Of a stretch of DNA of 64,000 bases, positions 12,770 to 24,135 are shown piece after piece; the first letter of the stretch is position 1; the number at the start of each line of letters is the position of its first letter. The notes under the pieces are model-generated. The model had not been told where the DNA came from. It made no database searches and was given only the letters and a program-made list of their open reading frames with translations. A program made the translations under genes and the position numbers. The stretch is from Diorhabda sublineata (lineage: Eukaryota; Arthropoda; Insecta; Coleoptera; Chrysomelidae): the NCBI RefSeq assembly GCF_026230105.1, contig NC_079476.1, positions 39,980,559-40,044,558 on the forward strand, given 5' to 3'.

Positions 12770-13440
12770 TATTCCAAACTTTTCTAAGGTTGTTTTATCT
12801 ATTTATGTCCATTCCCAAGTCTAAAACTGACTTATTGAACCATGCACTGTACATTCTTCGCATTTGCCTTGGTACCTTCCGCTCAAGCCCTACTACTAGT
12901 GTCAATGTTGAAGTTATCTTTATGACGACAACCTCTTCTCCTGTCTTTTCCTATTGAAGACAATCCTTCTAATCCCGTTTATTCCTATTTCCTTTCAAAA
13001 AATTATAAATTCTCAATTAATCGCGCCTCTACTTAAAAATACCAAGTCGAAACCACTGCCACAAAGGCTGTCATCACAAACCACGAGCTCGTTCCTTCAG
13101 CTTACCTTCGACGTGTAGCTTTACAACGGTGGACAAGACAGCATCCCTTAATAATTCAAATTTATCTCTATTCTCCATAAACATATCGCCATATGTACTG
13201 ATTCTCTTTCCTTAGAACTATATTTACCGACCATCCAATACTTCAAATATTTATGACATCTACCAAACTCTTATCTGGCTTCCATCGCATACTGGAATCA
13301 CAGGAAATCAATCTGCAGACCGCCATACCAAAGAAGCAGCCAAGAATGATTCTAAAATCCTAATTCAGCTTAAAGTCTGAAGACTTATCGCAAAGAATCC
13401 ACTGCCTCTATACTTTTTGTGTAGGAGACAATTAAAAGAC
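12770..13440 (+). pseudogene. Jockey-like non-LTR retrotransposon relic, RT C-terminus and RNase H
   Basis: The plus strand first reads LYILRICLGTFRSSPTTSVNVE-like sequence (about 12840-12910). This is the hallmark post-palm segment of Jockey-type reverse transcriptases (ALRLxxGAFRTSPxxSLxxE). After a frameshift it reads RQPLLLSFPIEDNPSNPVY, the following LRRxxLLLxY region. Further on, YQTLIWLPSHTGITGNQSAD, then RHTKEAAKN (about 13250-13350), is a canonical RNase H motif (WxPSHxGIxGNExAD). The order RT tail then RNase H is as in intact elements. Frameshifts and stops occur between the blocks, and the endonuclease, palm and most of the RT are missing. It is a 5'-truncated dead copy, as is usual for target-primed retrotransposons. 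Confidence 0.75.
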
Positions 13441-14690
13441 TCCGCATCCAATACGGAAAAGTCTGTCAAAGTTGTCTTTTAAGCAGATCTGCCCCACAGA
13501 AATCAAGAAAGTTTCTTAAAGGTACGAAGATGTTTTAGAAAATATAATTAATATAATTTATATATTGTAGTAGATTTTGTAGTCTTTCATTTAACTCCTG
13601 TATATTTTGATTTGTTGTTGTGTGCAAATAACCAGCGCTGTCGAGGAACGTTGAATGGAAAATGAAAAAAATTACTTCTGTCAAAATATTACTTTTCTAA
13701 AAACGGCCTACATAAACAGTTGGATAGAATTTCGTTACTTTGATTTTTTGACAACAATTTTGACGGACTCAGAATCAAAATTTCGAGTGGAGATCAAACT
13801 AGAAGTATTGTCGAGCGTTTTAGGAATACCATGATTCAACCTCTGATTATCAGTGTGATCGACGAAAACTTTTCTTCTATGTAAGATGTCAAACTTCACA
13901 TACAGGGTTCTTCCTTTTCAGTCTTGAAGTTGGTGGTGTCGAGAAGCTGAATTGCTTCAAGGTTTACAGGTTTTTAGAGCAATTATTAGTGATTGTCATT
14001 GATTACCTCACTAACATATTTCATTATACTCTTGTTGATACCAAACTGCTTCTACATAATTTCTAAATTTTATTATTATCAAAACTGTTGAAATTTACTA
14101 TATATAGAATGAATCTTCAATACTTTAACCGTATGTAACGGCAGTTTACATGAATTAAATACAACTTTACTTGATTATACATTTAATTGTCAGCGGACTG
14201 ATAAACATTACCTGATTTGGGCGCGTATTTATCAAAATACTGGCACTGGTGGTATCCCAAGGTTTTAAATTATCATTTTTAGACCATAAAAACAGCATCT
14301 GTGCTCTTATTTTCAATTAAATGAATGGTATTCAAAAAAGGTTGGAACAAGGACCAGATAATAAAATTATAAACCAGAAATATTTTTTAAAAAAGGACTG
14401 AACTGAAGTTTCATTGGAGGACATTATAGAAATAAATATTCAATATTAATCTTTGTCGACTTTTATAAATTGACGATGATACTTTTTGTACGTAAATTAT
14501 AAAAAATTATGTTATTTACATTTTTAATTTGACGTTAATTATGTTTTTGTTGATCTTATTTCATCGAACCATTTCCATTTAGTTATAATAGAAGTAAATG
14601 ACATCATTAACTACCACTAATCATTTATTATTCAATTTATTCATGAATATCAAAAAGCCAATCCTCTTTACAAGTGATATTAGCAACTTC
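13441..14690. other. AT-rich region, nothing recognised
   Basis: Anonymous sequence between two retrotransposon relics. No gene, tandem repeat or transposon end was identified. Confidence 0.4.
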
Positions 14691-14699
14691 TTCTTTTTA

Positions 14700-15300
14700 T
14701 CAGTTTTCTTTCTTCTTTCTAGGGCCTCTCATGTTTTCAGGTCCTGTAAAAGATCATCATTTGGTTTATTGTCTTTATCTCCCATATCTATTAATTCTTC
14801 GTTTGATGTTTCTTATGGTCTACCCCTTCTCCATCTTTCCATAGTTTTTATTTTCCATATTCGTTTTTTTCCATCCTTGTTAACCAGTCTACGACCGTTG
14901 TTACTTGTTTCTTACAATTTGATTTCTTATTCTATCCCTCTTAGCTTTTCTGTTTATTCTTCGAAAGTACTTAATTCATCTCGATTTGATTACTTTATTA
15001 TCTATTTTATTGTTGGTTATCCAGTTTTTTCTTCCATTCCAGTATTAACAATAGTGGGTTTAGACTGTCACCTTCTTTTATCCCATTTTCCACCATAAAA
15101 TCTTCCATGCAGTTGTATTTTCTCTTTCACTCTTCTATATACGCTTCTCATGATAGTTTTTGGTGTTTCTAGTTTAGTTAATTTATTTCTTTTCTTCTTC
15201 CAGTCCTTGTATTGTCTACCTCTTAGTCTTCTAAGGGTATATCTTGTACAACTCGGAAGTTAAGCATATTGGTCTGTAGTGTTCGGACCTCCATACTTTC
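14700..15300 (-). pseudogene. Non-LTR reverse transcriptase relic, antisense
   Basis: The minus strand, in shifting frames, contains MRSVYRRVKEKIQ, then FMVENGIKEGDSLNPLLLI. The second piece is the RT segment VxxGVxQGDSLSPLLFI that precedes the YxDD palm motif. A downstream RDRIRNQIVRN-like block, VVDWLTRMEK and GRP match the C-terminal tail of RTE-like or related elements. The YxDD region itself is missing by deletion. A 166-codon plus-strand frame at 14598-15098 lies antisense to this relic and is a shadow, not a gene. Several stops and frameshifts show that the copy is dead. Confidence 0.6.
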
Positions 15301-16960
15301 TTCATCATCTTCCATATCCAAATCTTGCCTTCTTTTTCCATAAATTAGATGCTTGAATATGAGGAACTGTTTCAATATAATCTGACTTCAAAAGCAGATG
15401 GAAATTAGGAAGATAAAGCTTTTTATTGGGGCAATAGAACGTTTTCAAAACAACCTGGGTACAAGAGACCCGAAACAATTAATATCATTCCAGATCTACT
15501 TTTGGTCATGGATTTAACGTTGGTATGAATGCATTGAAGAGTTTTGTAGCACAATAATTTGTCACGCTAGATGTAGTTGATCAGATGAGTAGAAATAGGC
15601 TTAGAGCGAAACCACTATTCGCATTATTCCTTTTAAATGATATTGTAGAGTCCCCAAACCTTTTTGTATATATATAAGCTCGAAGAAACGTTTAGTTTCC
15701 ATAGTACCGATCAATTTAATGAACTTTTATAGACTCTATAATTTGTGGATGTAGTTTGTGAAGGAAGCGAATAGCTCCTTGGAGAATTTGTAAATATGAG
15801 ACGTGCATGCCACAAATCTTGATTAAAATATACCGTCCATGCCTCGAAAGGAACTTCGTTGGTACATGTGTGTTTATATATATATTTACACACAAACCGA
15901 CAATCAGGATATTTATCCTTTTTTCCCAAGACAATACTTATAACGAGTAGAACCGCGCACGGAGATGTTTAATCCTCCGAGTCCGAGCAACAATTAAGTT
16001 AATCATGTTGAGTATAAACATGGGTGTTCCAAAATGACATTTGAATTAACGAATCCTCAATAATTTTATTCTACATGACGAAAAAAGTTAATAATTACAA
16101 TAAAATGAAGGATTTAAATTAATAGTATTTGAAATTTCTTTATTACAATCTAATAATAGTTGTGGAAGAATCTATTATGGATTATGGAATAGATTGGAGA
16201 TGAAATTTCATAATTTCATTTCCATGGTGTCTTCCCCAGAATTAAATTACCATGGTAGACATCATAAAAGCTGTATGCAATGTATGTGATTACAAATCAC
16301 AAGAATTCTATATAAATTGAGGTGACAGATTATAAAAATGCAATTTAATTTGAGAGTTGGTTTCAAAAATATCGAAATTACCTTCATATCTCCGCGCGTG
16401 ATCTCCTAGTGACATCTATGGGGCATGGGCGTTTCCAGAGTCTTCACGAACAATTACTAATTTGATAATTTAACGTGTTGGTTCGTGGATTTATTCAAAA
16501 TATTTTTTTTTGTTCATTTATTTCGTTATTTTTGTAAATTTACGGCATATTAGTAGACATTCATAAAATTGTGGACAATGTTTACAGTTTCCTTTGTTTA
16601 TAAAGTGCCAACGCATTTATCTAACATTCTGTAGAAATATTTAACAACACATTCGATCTGTTTGCTTGTTTCTGTACAGTACTGCTATAGATCCCAACCA
16701 CATTTTATAAGAGAAGAAATACAAAACTTCGATTTCGACAAAATTTTGTACAAGGAAGCATTTGGTCCTGCTTAAACGTCGTTCGTTGTGCCTTGTTCCT
16801 GGTCTGACGTTCACTAATTCACCCGATTTATCCTCTTGTGACTTCTTCTTGTTCCCGAAATGCGAAATTGGTAATTGAACAGCATCAAAACTGAAGAATT
16901 TCAGAAATATTATTAGCAATGGAAACGGCGTTCGCAGAAATCATAGAGAGTGATTATTTA
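15301..16960. other. AT-rich region, nothing recognised
   Basis: Two overlapping 72-codon minus-strand frames at 15711-15934 and a 92-codon frame at 16641-16919 show no known motif. The unplaced left end of the hAT element that follows may lie here, but I could not find an inverted-repeat partner for its right end. Confidence 0.35.
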
Positions 16961-17770
16961 TTATTTCAATTTACCGAATTCCTCAATAACTTCTGTGAAA
17001 TCGATTTTTTTAAAATTTTTCTTGCTTGACACATTGTAGATCAAAGATAATTTTTAATCAGTTTAAGTTTCGAAAAACTCCTCTCGCATGATGCAACCGA
17101 GATGCAAATGGTTAAAAAGTATTGAAGCGATATACAGGGTGGTAACGATTCATTGAAGTGCCGTTTTATTATAAATTGTAGGATTTCTTGGGCTCTCCAT
17201 TTGGCAGCAACGTCCATTATCGTATCGGTGGCTTTTACATGTCTGCGGTACTTTTTTATTTCTTGGAAAACTTGCTCCTTGTCATCTGAAGCCTCTAGCA
17301 TGAACTTTGTTTCAATAATTTGGACAATTCTTGTATAAATCGTTCTATATCGTTATCTTTTTCGTTTCTCGATGTTGATGTCCGTGTCATTGCATTTTTT
17401 CATGCCAAAAGTTACAACATTGTCTACAATCGTGGTTAATTCGGTCACTAAATACTCATTCAAGGCGTTTAGTTTGGTAATTCCTGTATCCAAAGTAATT
17501 TTTGAATTGTATACAGGTCAGGAAGATAAAATCACAAACAGCCGACAGGAACAGGCTTGCTCCTGATCTTGTATCTAGATTTGCTTTTGTTGGATCTTGA
17601 AAATGTTCCAAACTACTCATAATTGTCTCTATGTTTTATTTTACTGACTCTTAATGACCACTCCAGCGAGTATGCGATAAACGTTTTAAATTTTTTCCAG
17701 TTTTATCTTTCGATAATTGCCATCTTTGTGTAGATGACGAGCACAGTGCATTGCCGCCCAGAATTTTCAT
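16961..17770 (-). pseudogene. hAT transposase pseudogene, C-terminal half (ZMYM1-like type)
   Basis: The minus strand encodes the C-terminal part of a hAT transposase. From upstream it reads STQRWQLSKDK, LKRLSHTRWSGH, LEHFQDPTKANLDTRSG-like and VCDFIFLTCIQF-like blocks. It ends in the hAT dimerisation domain with SVASCERSFSKLKLIKNYL (17044-17100). The family continues with R-STM; here the Arg codon is TGA (17041-17043), a single-base nonsense change from AGA, followed directly by STMCQARK. A one-base frameshift in an A/T run then leads to FTEVIEEFGKLK and a stop at 16961-16963, the usual C-terminus. Another in-frame stop replaces a residue between the TRWSGH and ESVK blocks. The N-terminal BED-type zinc finger and the first catalytic region were not found. 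Transposases of this type cut and paste DNA and form 8-bp target duplications. The copy is inactive but not very old, as most motifs are still readable. Confidence 0.85.
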
Positions 17771-17939
17771 AAAAAAAAGACTCCTAAACTATTTTTGTTG
17801 GGTTTTTACACAAAGGGGAAACCACACGAAGGCATAATTTTGGTTTCTCTTCATCGCACTACTCATTTGATCGGCTTCTTGTGGGCCCTTCCATTTATTT
17901 TAAAACCTCGATAGTACCACGGACATTTTTAAAGTCTTA

Positions 17940-18011
17940 TTTAGGATTTGATCAGGGGCGTTAAGGGTCCCCCAAGATCGCCCTTTTCGCCCACCTATTA
18001 GTCCGCCACTG
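17940..18011 (-). mobile_element. hAT terminal inverted repeat (5' end of the preceding element)
   Basis: Read on the minus strand from 18011, the sequence is cagtggcggactaataggt followed by gggcgaaaagggcgat. This has the form of a hAT terminus. It lies upstream of the transposase relic in the correct orientation. The flanking eight bases (aactcatt, from 18012) would be one copy of the target duplication. I could not find the second copy or the opposite terminus. Confidence 0.65.
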
Positions 18012-18642
18012 AACTCATTACGACCGTTAATTTTTGATACCGACGCAACGATACATATCGATTTATTTATGTCCATTAGAAATGTGGGAATTCTTTATGA
18101 TGTGATCAACTTTTATGTAGAAACGTGAATACTAGTTACTCGTATCGATTATATCAATTTAAGTGATTCCGATCACATACGATGCGTACGTTTGCATAGT
18201 TCCAATACGGGTGCCTTTACGCTATGAATTGATCTTATCATCACAAATTATTTAGATTATTATTAATAAACAAATAGACATTTTTTCACTAGTATTTCAT
18301 CAGCAGCTGTTGTTTGTTCCAGAATCGTTTGGTTGAAGAAAATTATAATGATATATATGATAATGATAATTTTTGTCGTACAGAACGTTGCAAACTTTCT
18401 AAAATCGATTTATATGAATCTTAGTGTGGGTTTTGGGAGGAAAACTCCCACTCGAGAAAAAAATTAGTAAATCAGGGCGCAGTTCGTTGTAATTCGTCTA
18501 TAAGATGAAGATTTTCTGTTTCAGGGATGGAGTCGATGTCTTGAAGACTGTTTCAACCCTAGTTAAGGGTTAAAAAACTCCCAAAATATACTGTCGATTG
18601 GTCTCGTACAAAATGAAACTAAAACTAGTGGATTTTCAATAG
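18012..18642. other. AT-rich region, nothing recognised
   Basis: Anonymous sequence between the hAT terminus and the palindrome. Confidence 0.4.
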
Positions 18643-19017
18643 AAACGTTGGTAATTATCTAGATTAGGTTACACCCCTCCGATTTCGTTAAAATTTTAGT
18701 ATGTTATAGAGAAAATTATGCCGAAAAATTTGATATATACATATATGTAGGGCGTGGAAATAATTCATATATCATAGTTTACCTTAGCATGTCTTCATTA
18801 CCTAATGATGTAGTTTAGATATGCGAAGCTAAACTATGTTTTATGAATTATTATTCTTTTTCTGGAACTTTAAAGTTGAAAAACTATGTGAAGGGATGAT
18901 TTCCGCGCCCTACATAAACATATCAAATTTTTCGGCATAATTTTCTCTATAATATACTAAAATTTTAACGAAATCGGTGTATCCTAATCTAAATAATTAC
19001 CGAAACTTTTCTTGATT
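18643..19017. repeat. Giant imperfect palindrome (fold-back element or hairpin MITE)
   Basis: The left arm (about 18643-18800) contains ggtaattatctagattagg, tttcgttaaaattttagtat, gagaaaattatgccgaaaaa and gtagggcgtggaaat. The right arm (about 18822-19017) contains the reverse complements of the same blocks with few mismatches. The pairing continues inward (catagtttacctt against aagctaaactatg) to a centre near 18810 with cattacctaatg. An unpaired insertion of roughly 40 bp lies at about 18855-18895. No coding potential is seen. Long near-perfect arms are typical of fold-back elements and hairpin MITEs. A transcript through it would fold into a long double-stranded hairpin. Its transposase family is unknown. 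Confidence 0.85.
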
Positions 19018-22000
19018 CAAATCTCATTTTGATAAATAAGAAATATCCTGAATTTCTCAATAACATCGTCAAATGAGAGTAAACGAATATTAAGTATTAT
19101 CAAGATGGGGATAACTCGAAATCGGTATTATTGAATGGAAAAGTTTCATCAAACAGAAAATATATAATTTCATTCCAGTCCTCGGCGTTGCGTCTCGATT
19201 TGATCTTAATTCAATTTATACAGTTTCATTAAATTCAGAAAAAGATTCCTTTGCAAACATACTTATCATTGATTAATCTACGTGCTGAGTATCGCACAAG
19301 AAGAATTACGTGTCAGATTTGGTTATAAAATGTTTTTGCACAAGATTTTCTGTTCAATCACATGATATTTATAATGAGATTTTAATAAAGGATAAGGAAA
19401 TTATCAAATTAAAGTCTGTAAACGGTCTTTAATAAGTTTTTTAAATTTCAAAGTCGATTTAAAACAACTAAGCGAGAAAATAAATGGGTTCCGAAACGCA
19501 CCAGAGTTGAACCCGAAGCTGTCCGTGGTGTATAATAGAAAAAGCATTAGAAAAGAAGTTAGATTGGAGCAAAACCAATTATTAAGACAATTTACTGAGG
19601 CTGAGATTCACTCTCCTGGTATAAACTATAATCAGAGAAGATCTGCTGTTGCGTAGAGGTCAAAACCCCTATCCACATTGTAAGACACTACGAAACTTCT
19701 GAGCACTACACCTGGAAGTGTGGAAAATAGAAGTCGAAGATCTTTGGCAGCTACAGAGATTCTACATTCTACAACTGTGCGAAACAAGTGGGATTAGGAG
19801 ATCAGCTGTAAAAATTGGCGTTCCCATTGTCGGAGCAAGAAAAGGAGACATTGTATGTGATACCCCTTTATATACATTCATACGTAGAAGACAATGTTTT
19901 GAAATAAGTAGATCAAGCATAAATATACAAGTATAAGGAGAAAAGAAAGTATTAGAAATATTATTTCAACTGCTTAAAGGAGCAGAAGTCTTCTGGGGAA
20001 ATTATAAATAGGAGAAACAGAATGTAGTATAATTTTTACAGTGTACTTCTTTATTAAAACCAATAAATTCAAAGAAGAGATTAATATAAACCCGTGCTAC
20101 TTTATCAACACATAAAATACGATTGTACATAAGAATCTAGCGTGATCAAATATATAAAACTGGAAAGTCAACATTAAAACACACATTTTGTGTTTAATAA
20201 CATTACAAATAGTCACGTGATTATCTTGTAATCTATCGCCTGAACTAAATTTATACATGGAAAGTATATTATTCAATAAGCGAGTGATGATGCCTATTAT
20301 TCATAAAAATGAATTTTTCACCACGAAAGTAATAGTTTTAATATAAGAACCTCAATTGCAAATTTCAAAATAAACAAAAATTATGTCCATCAGTATCTGT
20401 GGAAGCTAAAGGGTTGAAATTTTGTAAGCTATCTGTATTTGTATTACTACAATATTACAATATTCATATTGGTAGAGATGGATATGGAAATGAACTAATA
20501 ATGAGAAACTATTGGGCCCAATATAAATATATAATCAATATTAACAAATTTGAATTAGAGATCAGATTGGGCAAATAATTATTTTGTAGTATTTTCAAAA
20601 ATATAACTAGTTTTATCAACTTCAATTCCTGAGTTTTAGGCTATGTAGCTATAAAACAGAAAAATTATGTATTTACCAAAGAAAATTCATATTTTAGTTT
20701 TAATTTCTCTATATTTTCTCCAATTTGGAAAATGAAGTAATAGAAAATAATAGTTAGGCATCATATATATCGTATACCAAAAAATTCGGAACGTTTTTCC
20801 ATAATTTCTGATGTATACACCATCACTGCATTTTCAGTAATCTTAAATATTGCACACAAGATTCACAAACACAATTCAAAGCCCCAGATTTCGAACATTC
20901 CAAAATACTCAAAATAAACTTGACATTTAAACGCTTATATACAAAAAACGATCTGATTTGTTGAAAAAACGTCTCTCCTTGACGCAATAGATTGATTTAT
21001 TCCTTTAAGACTTAAGTTTATCAATAAACAAATCCCGTTACAATTTAACCAGCTTCCAGCGAATTAAAACAAAAAATGCACAATCTCATTTCATATACGT
21101 AGATGTATAGTTAGATTTCTTCAATTACTTATTTCTCAGAACATTTTTTCATAAAGTAAAATTTGACGTTTCGATCTGTTGAGGCCTTTATCAAAATATT
21201 ACTTGAGATTGACAGAAATGCTGCATATGCAAAACTTTTCAGGATCTCGACCACACCACCCGCATAATTGGTTTCGAGAAAACAATATTGCCGGAAAATA
21301 TTCCTGATATAATTCACAGTGAAAATTTATGGAGGTTGTTGGTGAAAACATTTACAAAAGGAATATTCGTCGCAGGAATCCGGGAAGTTATTGAAACAAC
21401 TTAATTTAACATCAGAATTCTAGTCAATTTGTTTTTAATTGGTGTATTATAATCATTATAAATTCACTTATTTATGTTGCGGCCTGTAGTATAGGCCGAA
21501 TTAGTTTTTGTGTTTCATTCTGTAGCTCTGTTTGGTAATAACATTCGAAGACCTCATCGTTCCACCTCGTTAACTCACTGTGAGTATTTCTCCTAATGCT
21601 CAAGAAACACTGTTTTTGACCACGTGTCCAAGTTAACTCAAACTCTTTGTTGTTATGGATACAACGACAGAGATTTTTTAGTATTAGTGAGTGCTGGACT
21701 TTCAGCATTTAGATGAAAAGCAAATTGGTTTGATAATAGTAAGGAATAACCTGTTAGATGGACTGGAAGGGTGAATAATCATGATATAGAAAATGATATT
21801 TCAATGTATTTTCATAAAATTTTATAGCTTGTCAAAAATGCAGACCTCAGGAGTATCAGTCTTAATTTCAGTTATTTTTCATTGAATTGATTCAGTTGCA
21901 TATTATATCAGAAAATATTCAGTGTTTAGTTCGAATTCACCGACAAAAATAATGATTTCTAATAAAAATAACCGAAGAATGTAACGGAAGAAAAACACAT

Positions 22001-22590
22001 AATTTTTATAGACTGTCTACCCTATTGAATTCATTGTATGACATTTTCTGAAATTCTATACGTTCGTCCTTTATTTGTCTAACAAACATCCTTACATTGC
22101 GGCATTGTTATCGATATTGTCACAAAAATATGTAATTGTCTGCCAAACAGAATGAAATCAACAAGGCGGAACTGGGTGGCTGCTGTATAGCTTTCGTTTA
22201 ACATAAAAATTTTAGTATACTCAGATTTACAAATGATAAAATCTCAATAGTACAATGATTGTACGTACTTAAGTTCTGTTTTCCCGAGTTATTAGTGTCG
22301 TTCACATTTATGTTATTATACCTTTTCGGTAAAGGTTCTTTAAAGAGATTTTCAAGGGCTTCGGGTAAATTCTTGCACTCGGATTGTCCCTTTTGTCGCC
22401 CTCATTAGTTTCGAATTATTACACACGATAGGTTTAAATTTATTGATGCAGATAACACGAACTTTAATGGCTAAATATTATTACTACCGTTTCAGAGATA
22501 TCTTTTAATGAGGCTAGATTTTTTCCTACTTGAATATCCAACCCCATTTTTTACTCTTCATAAAAAACGATTAGAGTTTTGATGTGTCTT
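19018..22590. other. Long AT-rich region, no recognised gene
   Basis: A slightly less AT-rich stretch at about 19480-19990 has discontinuous open frames in more than one phase and may be a coding relic, but no motif could be named. At about 21161-21200, aaatttgacgtttcgatctg with a following tgaggcctttatcaaaat resembles phrases common in insect interspersed repeats. A 78-codon minus-strand frame at 21472-21708 is unrecognised. Confidence 0.4.
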
Positions 22591-22680
22591 CCGCCCTACA
22601 GCTCTTGTTTGGCACCCAATGATTCCTTCGTATCCCGCAGATGAAAAATAAATTACTAGGTCAACGTCTACACTTGGAGT
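22591..22680 (+). pseudogene. Short mariner transposase fragment
   Basis: The plus strand reads PPYSSCLAPNDSFVSRR and, after a stop, a weak GQR-containing stretch. This corresponds to the third catalytic block of mariner transposases (PPYSPDLAPNDFFLFP). The catalytic Asp in APND is kept; the non-catalytic SPD triplet is SSC. The fragment is about 90 bp, with no recognisable flanking mariner sequence. The same SxC change occurs in the mariner relic at 41.2 kb, so both probably come from one sublineage. Confidence 0.55.
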
Positions 22681-23640
22681 AGCAATCTGAATCACAAAAC
22701 TTAAGTAGCTAATAATTTTTTTTTTTGTAGAAGAATCAATCTCTCAAAATCATCTAGAAATTTGACTGAATAGGATACAAAAGAGTTGAAGAAACAACAA
22801 CTTTTTGATTTTTTGCATTCGTGCTTCCCTTTTATGAAATTAGAATCTAGTAATAATTATTTAGTGATAACGAATTCAAATTCTACGCAATATATTTAAA
22901 ACTATAAGAAAGCCTTCATGATAATATTCTAATAAATTCGTTCACATAAATTTAGACAGTGAAATTGTTGGAAAAGTTGATGATTATAATAAAATAAAAC
23001 ATATATATTTACTAGTAATGTTAAGGAAGATGAGATTCTCAATGAGGCGTGAGCCATCGAAACTCGAATCTCCTACAAATTTTGATTAAAATTATTGGAA
23101 GCAATCATAATATCAAGAGCTTCCATTGATTTAGTAATGCATTCGGAGCGATTTCTAGAATATTATAGTCTTCGGAGCATGAAATATTTATGTATTTTAT
23201 TCCTTTGAATGCAATAAAAACTTTCTTGGAAAGGAGAGATATATAGTTCATCCAGTTATTGAATTTTCTTCCTCCGAGGACAACTCATTCATTTGAAAAT
23301 ATATTCCAGAGGATGTATTCTTAGTTTAAAAATGCCATCAATCTCAATATTCCTGAATCAGTTGAAGGTGAACGGATTATTTGGGCGAGCTCAGCAAAAC
23401 CTAGGAGAAGAGAGTCATACCAAGGAGTCCATATTAACATAACAGCGAGTTGTGTACTCAAATTAAGTCCATTTGTCCAAATAACCTGTCAGATTACGTT
23501 GTTGGACATACATACCCTTGATTGTTCATTAATATAGTTTTCCTTTTCGCAAATACAGTTTTCAGATCTATAAGGTTTCAACTGCACAAAGAAAATTAAT
23601 TTTTCAAATGTAATTTACAAGAAACATCTCTACAAAACTG
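22681..23640. other. AT-rich region, nothing recognised
   Basis: Anonymous sequence with no supported feature. Confidence 0.4.
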
Positions 23641-23644
23641 GTGA

Positions 23645-23735
23645 ATGATGGTACAAACATCCAGCTGGTTTGGATGCCCGGTCAATTGGGCAACAAGGGT
23701 GATGAAGAAGCGGATCCAGCACCCATTTTTGGTAT
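23645..23735 (+). pseudogene. RNase H fragment of a non-LTR retrotransposon
   Basis: The plus strand reads NDGTNIQLVWMPGQLGNKGD followed by EEAD. This matches the core RNase H block VxLVWVPGHxGIxGNExAD. The catalytic-region His of GHSG is Gln here. Only about 30 residues are recognisable. It belongs to the type of RNase H found at the C-terminus of insect R1- or Jockey-like elements. It is distinct in sequence from the RNase H relic at 13.3 kb. Confidence 0.6.
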
Positions 23736-23899
23736 ACTATTAATTCTTTCAACGGTGTGCTTGCATGGATTTGTTGGATCTGTTTTAACCACTTTTCTTA
23801 GATTCGTAGGTTTTAAATAGACACTTTTGAAAGGTTAATGTAGATAGGACGACTTTAATGTGGAACTAAACATTAACTGTAGAACTTAGAGACCATCTG

Positions 23900-24135
23900 A
23901 CAACTATTTTCCATAATCCTTTCAAAAAATTGACGTTTTTGGTCGGGTTTCTGTTGTATAGGTCTTATTGTTGCTTTGTATCTTCGTTCCTTATCTTGCT
24001 TGTTCTACCAAACTACGTTCTGAAGGCCTCTCTCTAACTTATTTGCTCCAGTTCCTCTTCTACGTCCCCATAACTGGTTGTCATTTCCAAGGTACTTGTA
24101 TTTCATTATTTGTTCTTCTAGTAGATGTTGTGTCT
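23900..24135 (-). pseudogene. Non-LTR reverse transcriptase thumb fragment
   Basis: The minus strand reads HLLEEQIMKYKYLGNDNQ, then GANKLERGLQNVVWQNKQ, then RRYKATIRPI. This follows the order KYLG, NKAxxxxGxLxxxIWxNK, KxxIYKxxIRPI of the RT connection and thumb region in RTE-like elements. The YxDD palm motif is not present. It lies close to, but on the opposite strand from, the RNase H fragment at 23.65 kb, so the two come from different insertions. Confidence 0.55.

Noticed and set aside
14598..15098. 166-codon plus-strand frame, F/S/L rich
   Set aside because: It lies antisense to recognisable reverse transcriptase blocks on the minus strand (GIKEGDSLNPLL, WLTRMEK), so it is a shadow of a dead retrotransposon.
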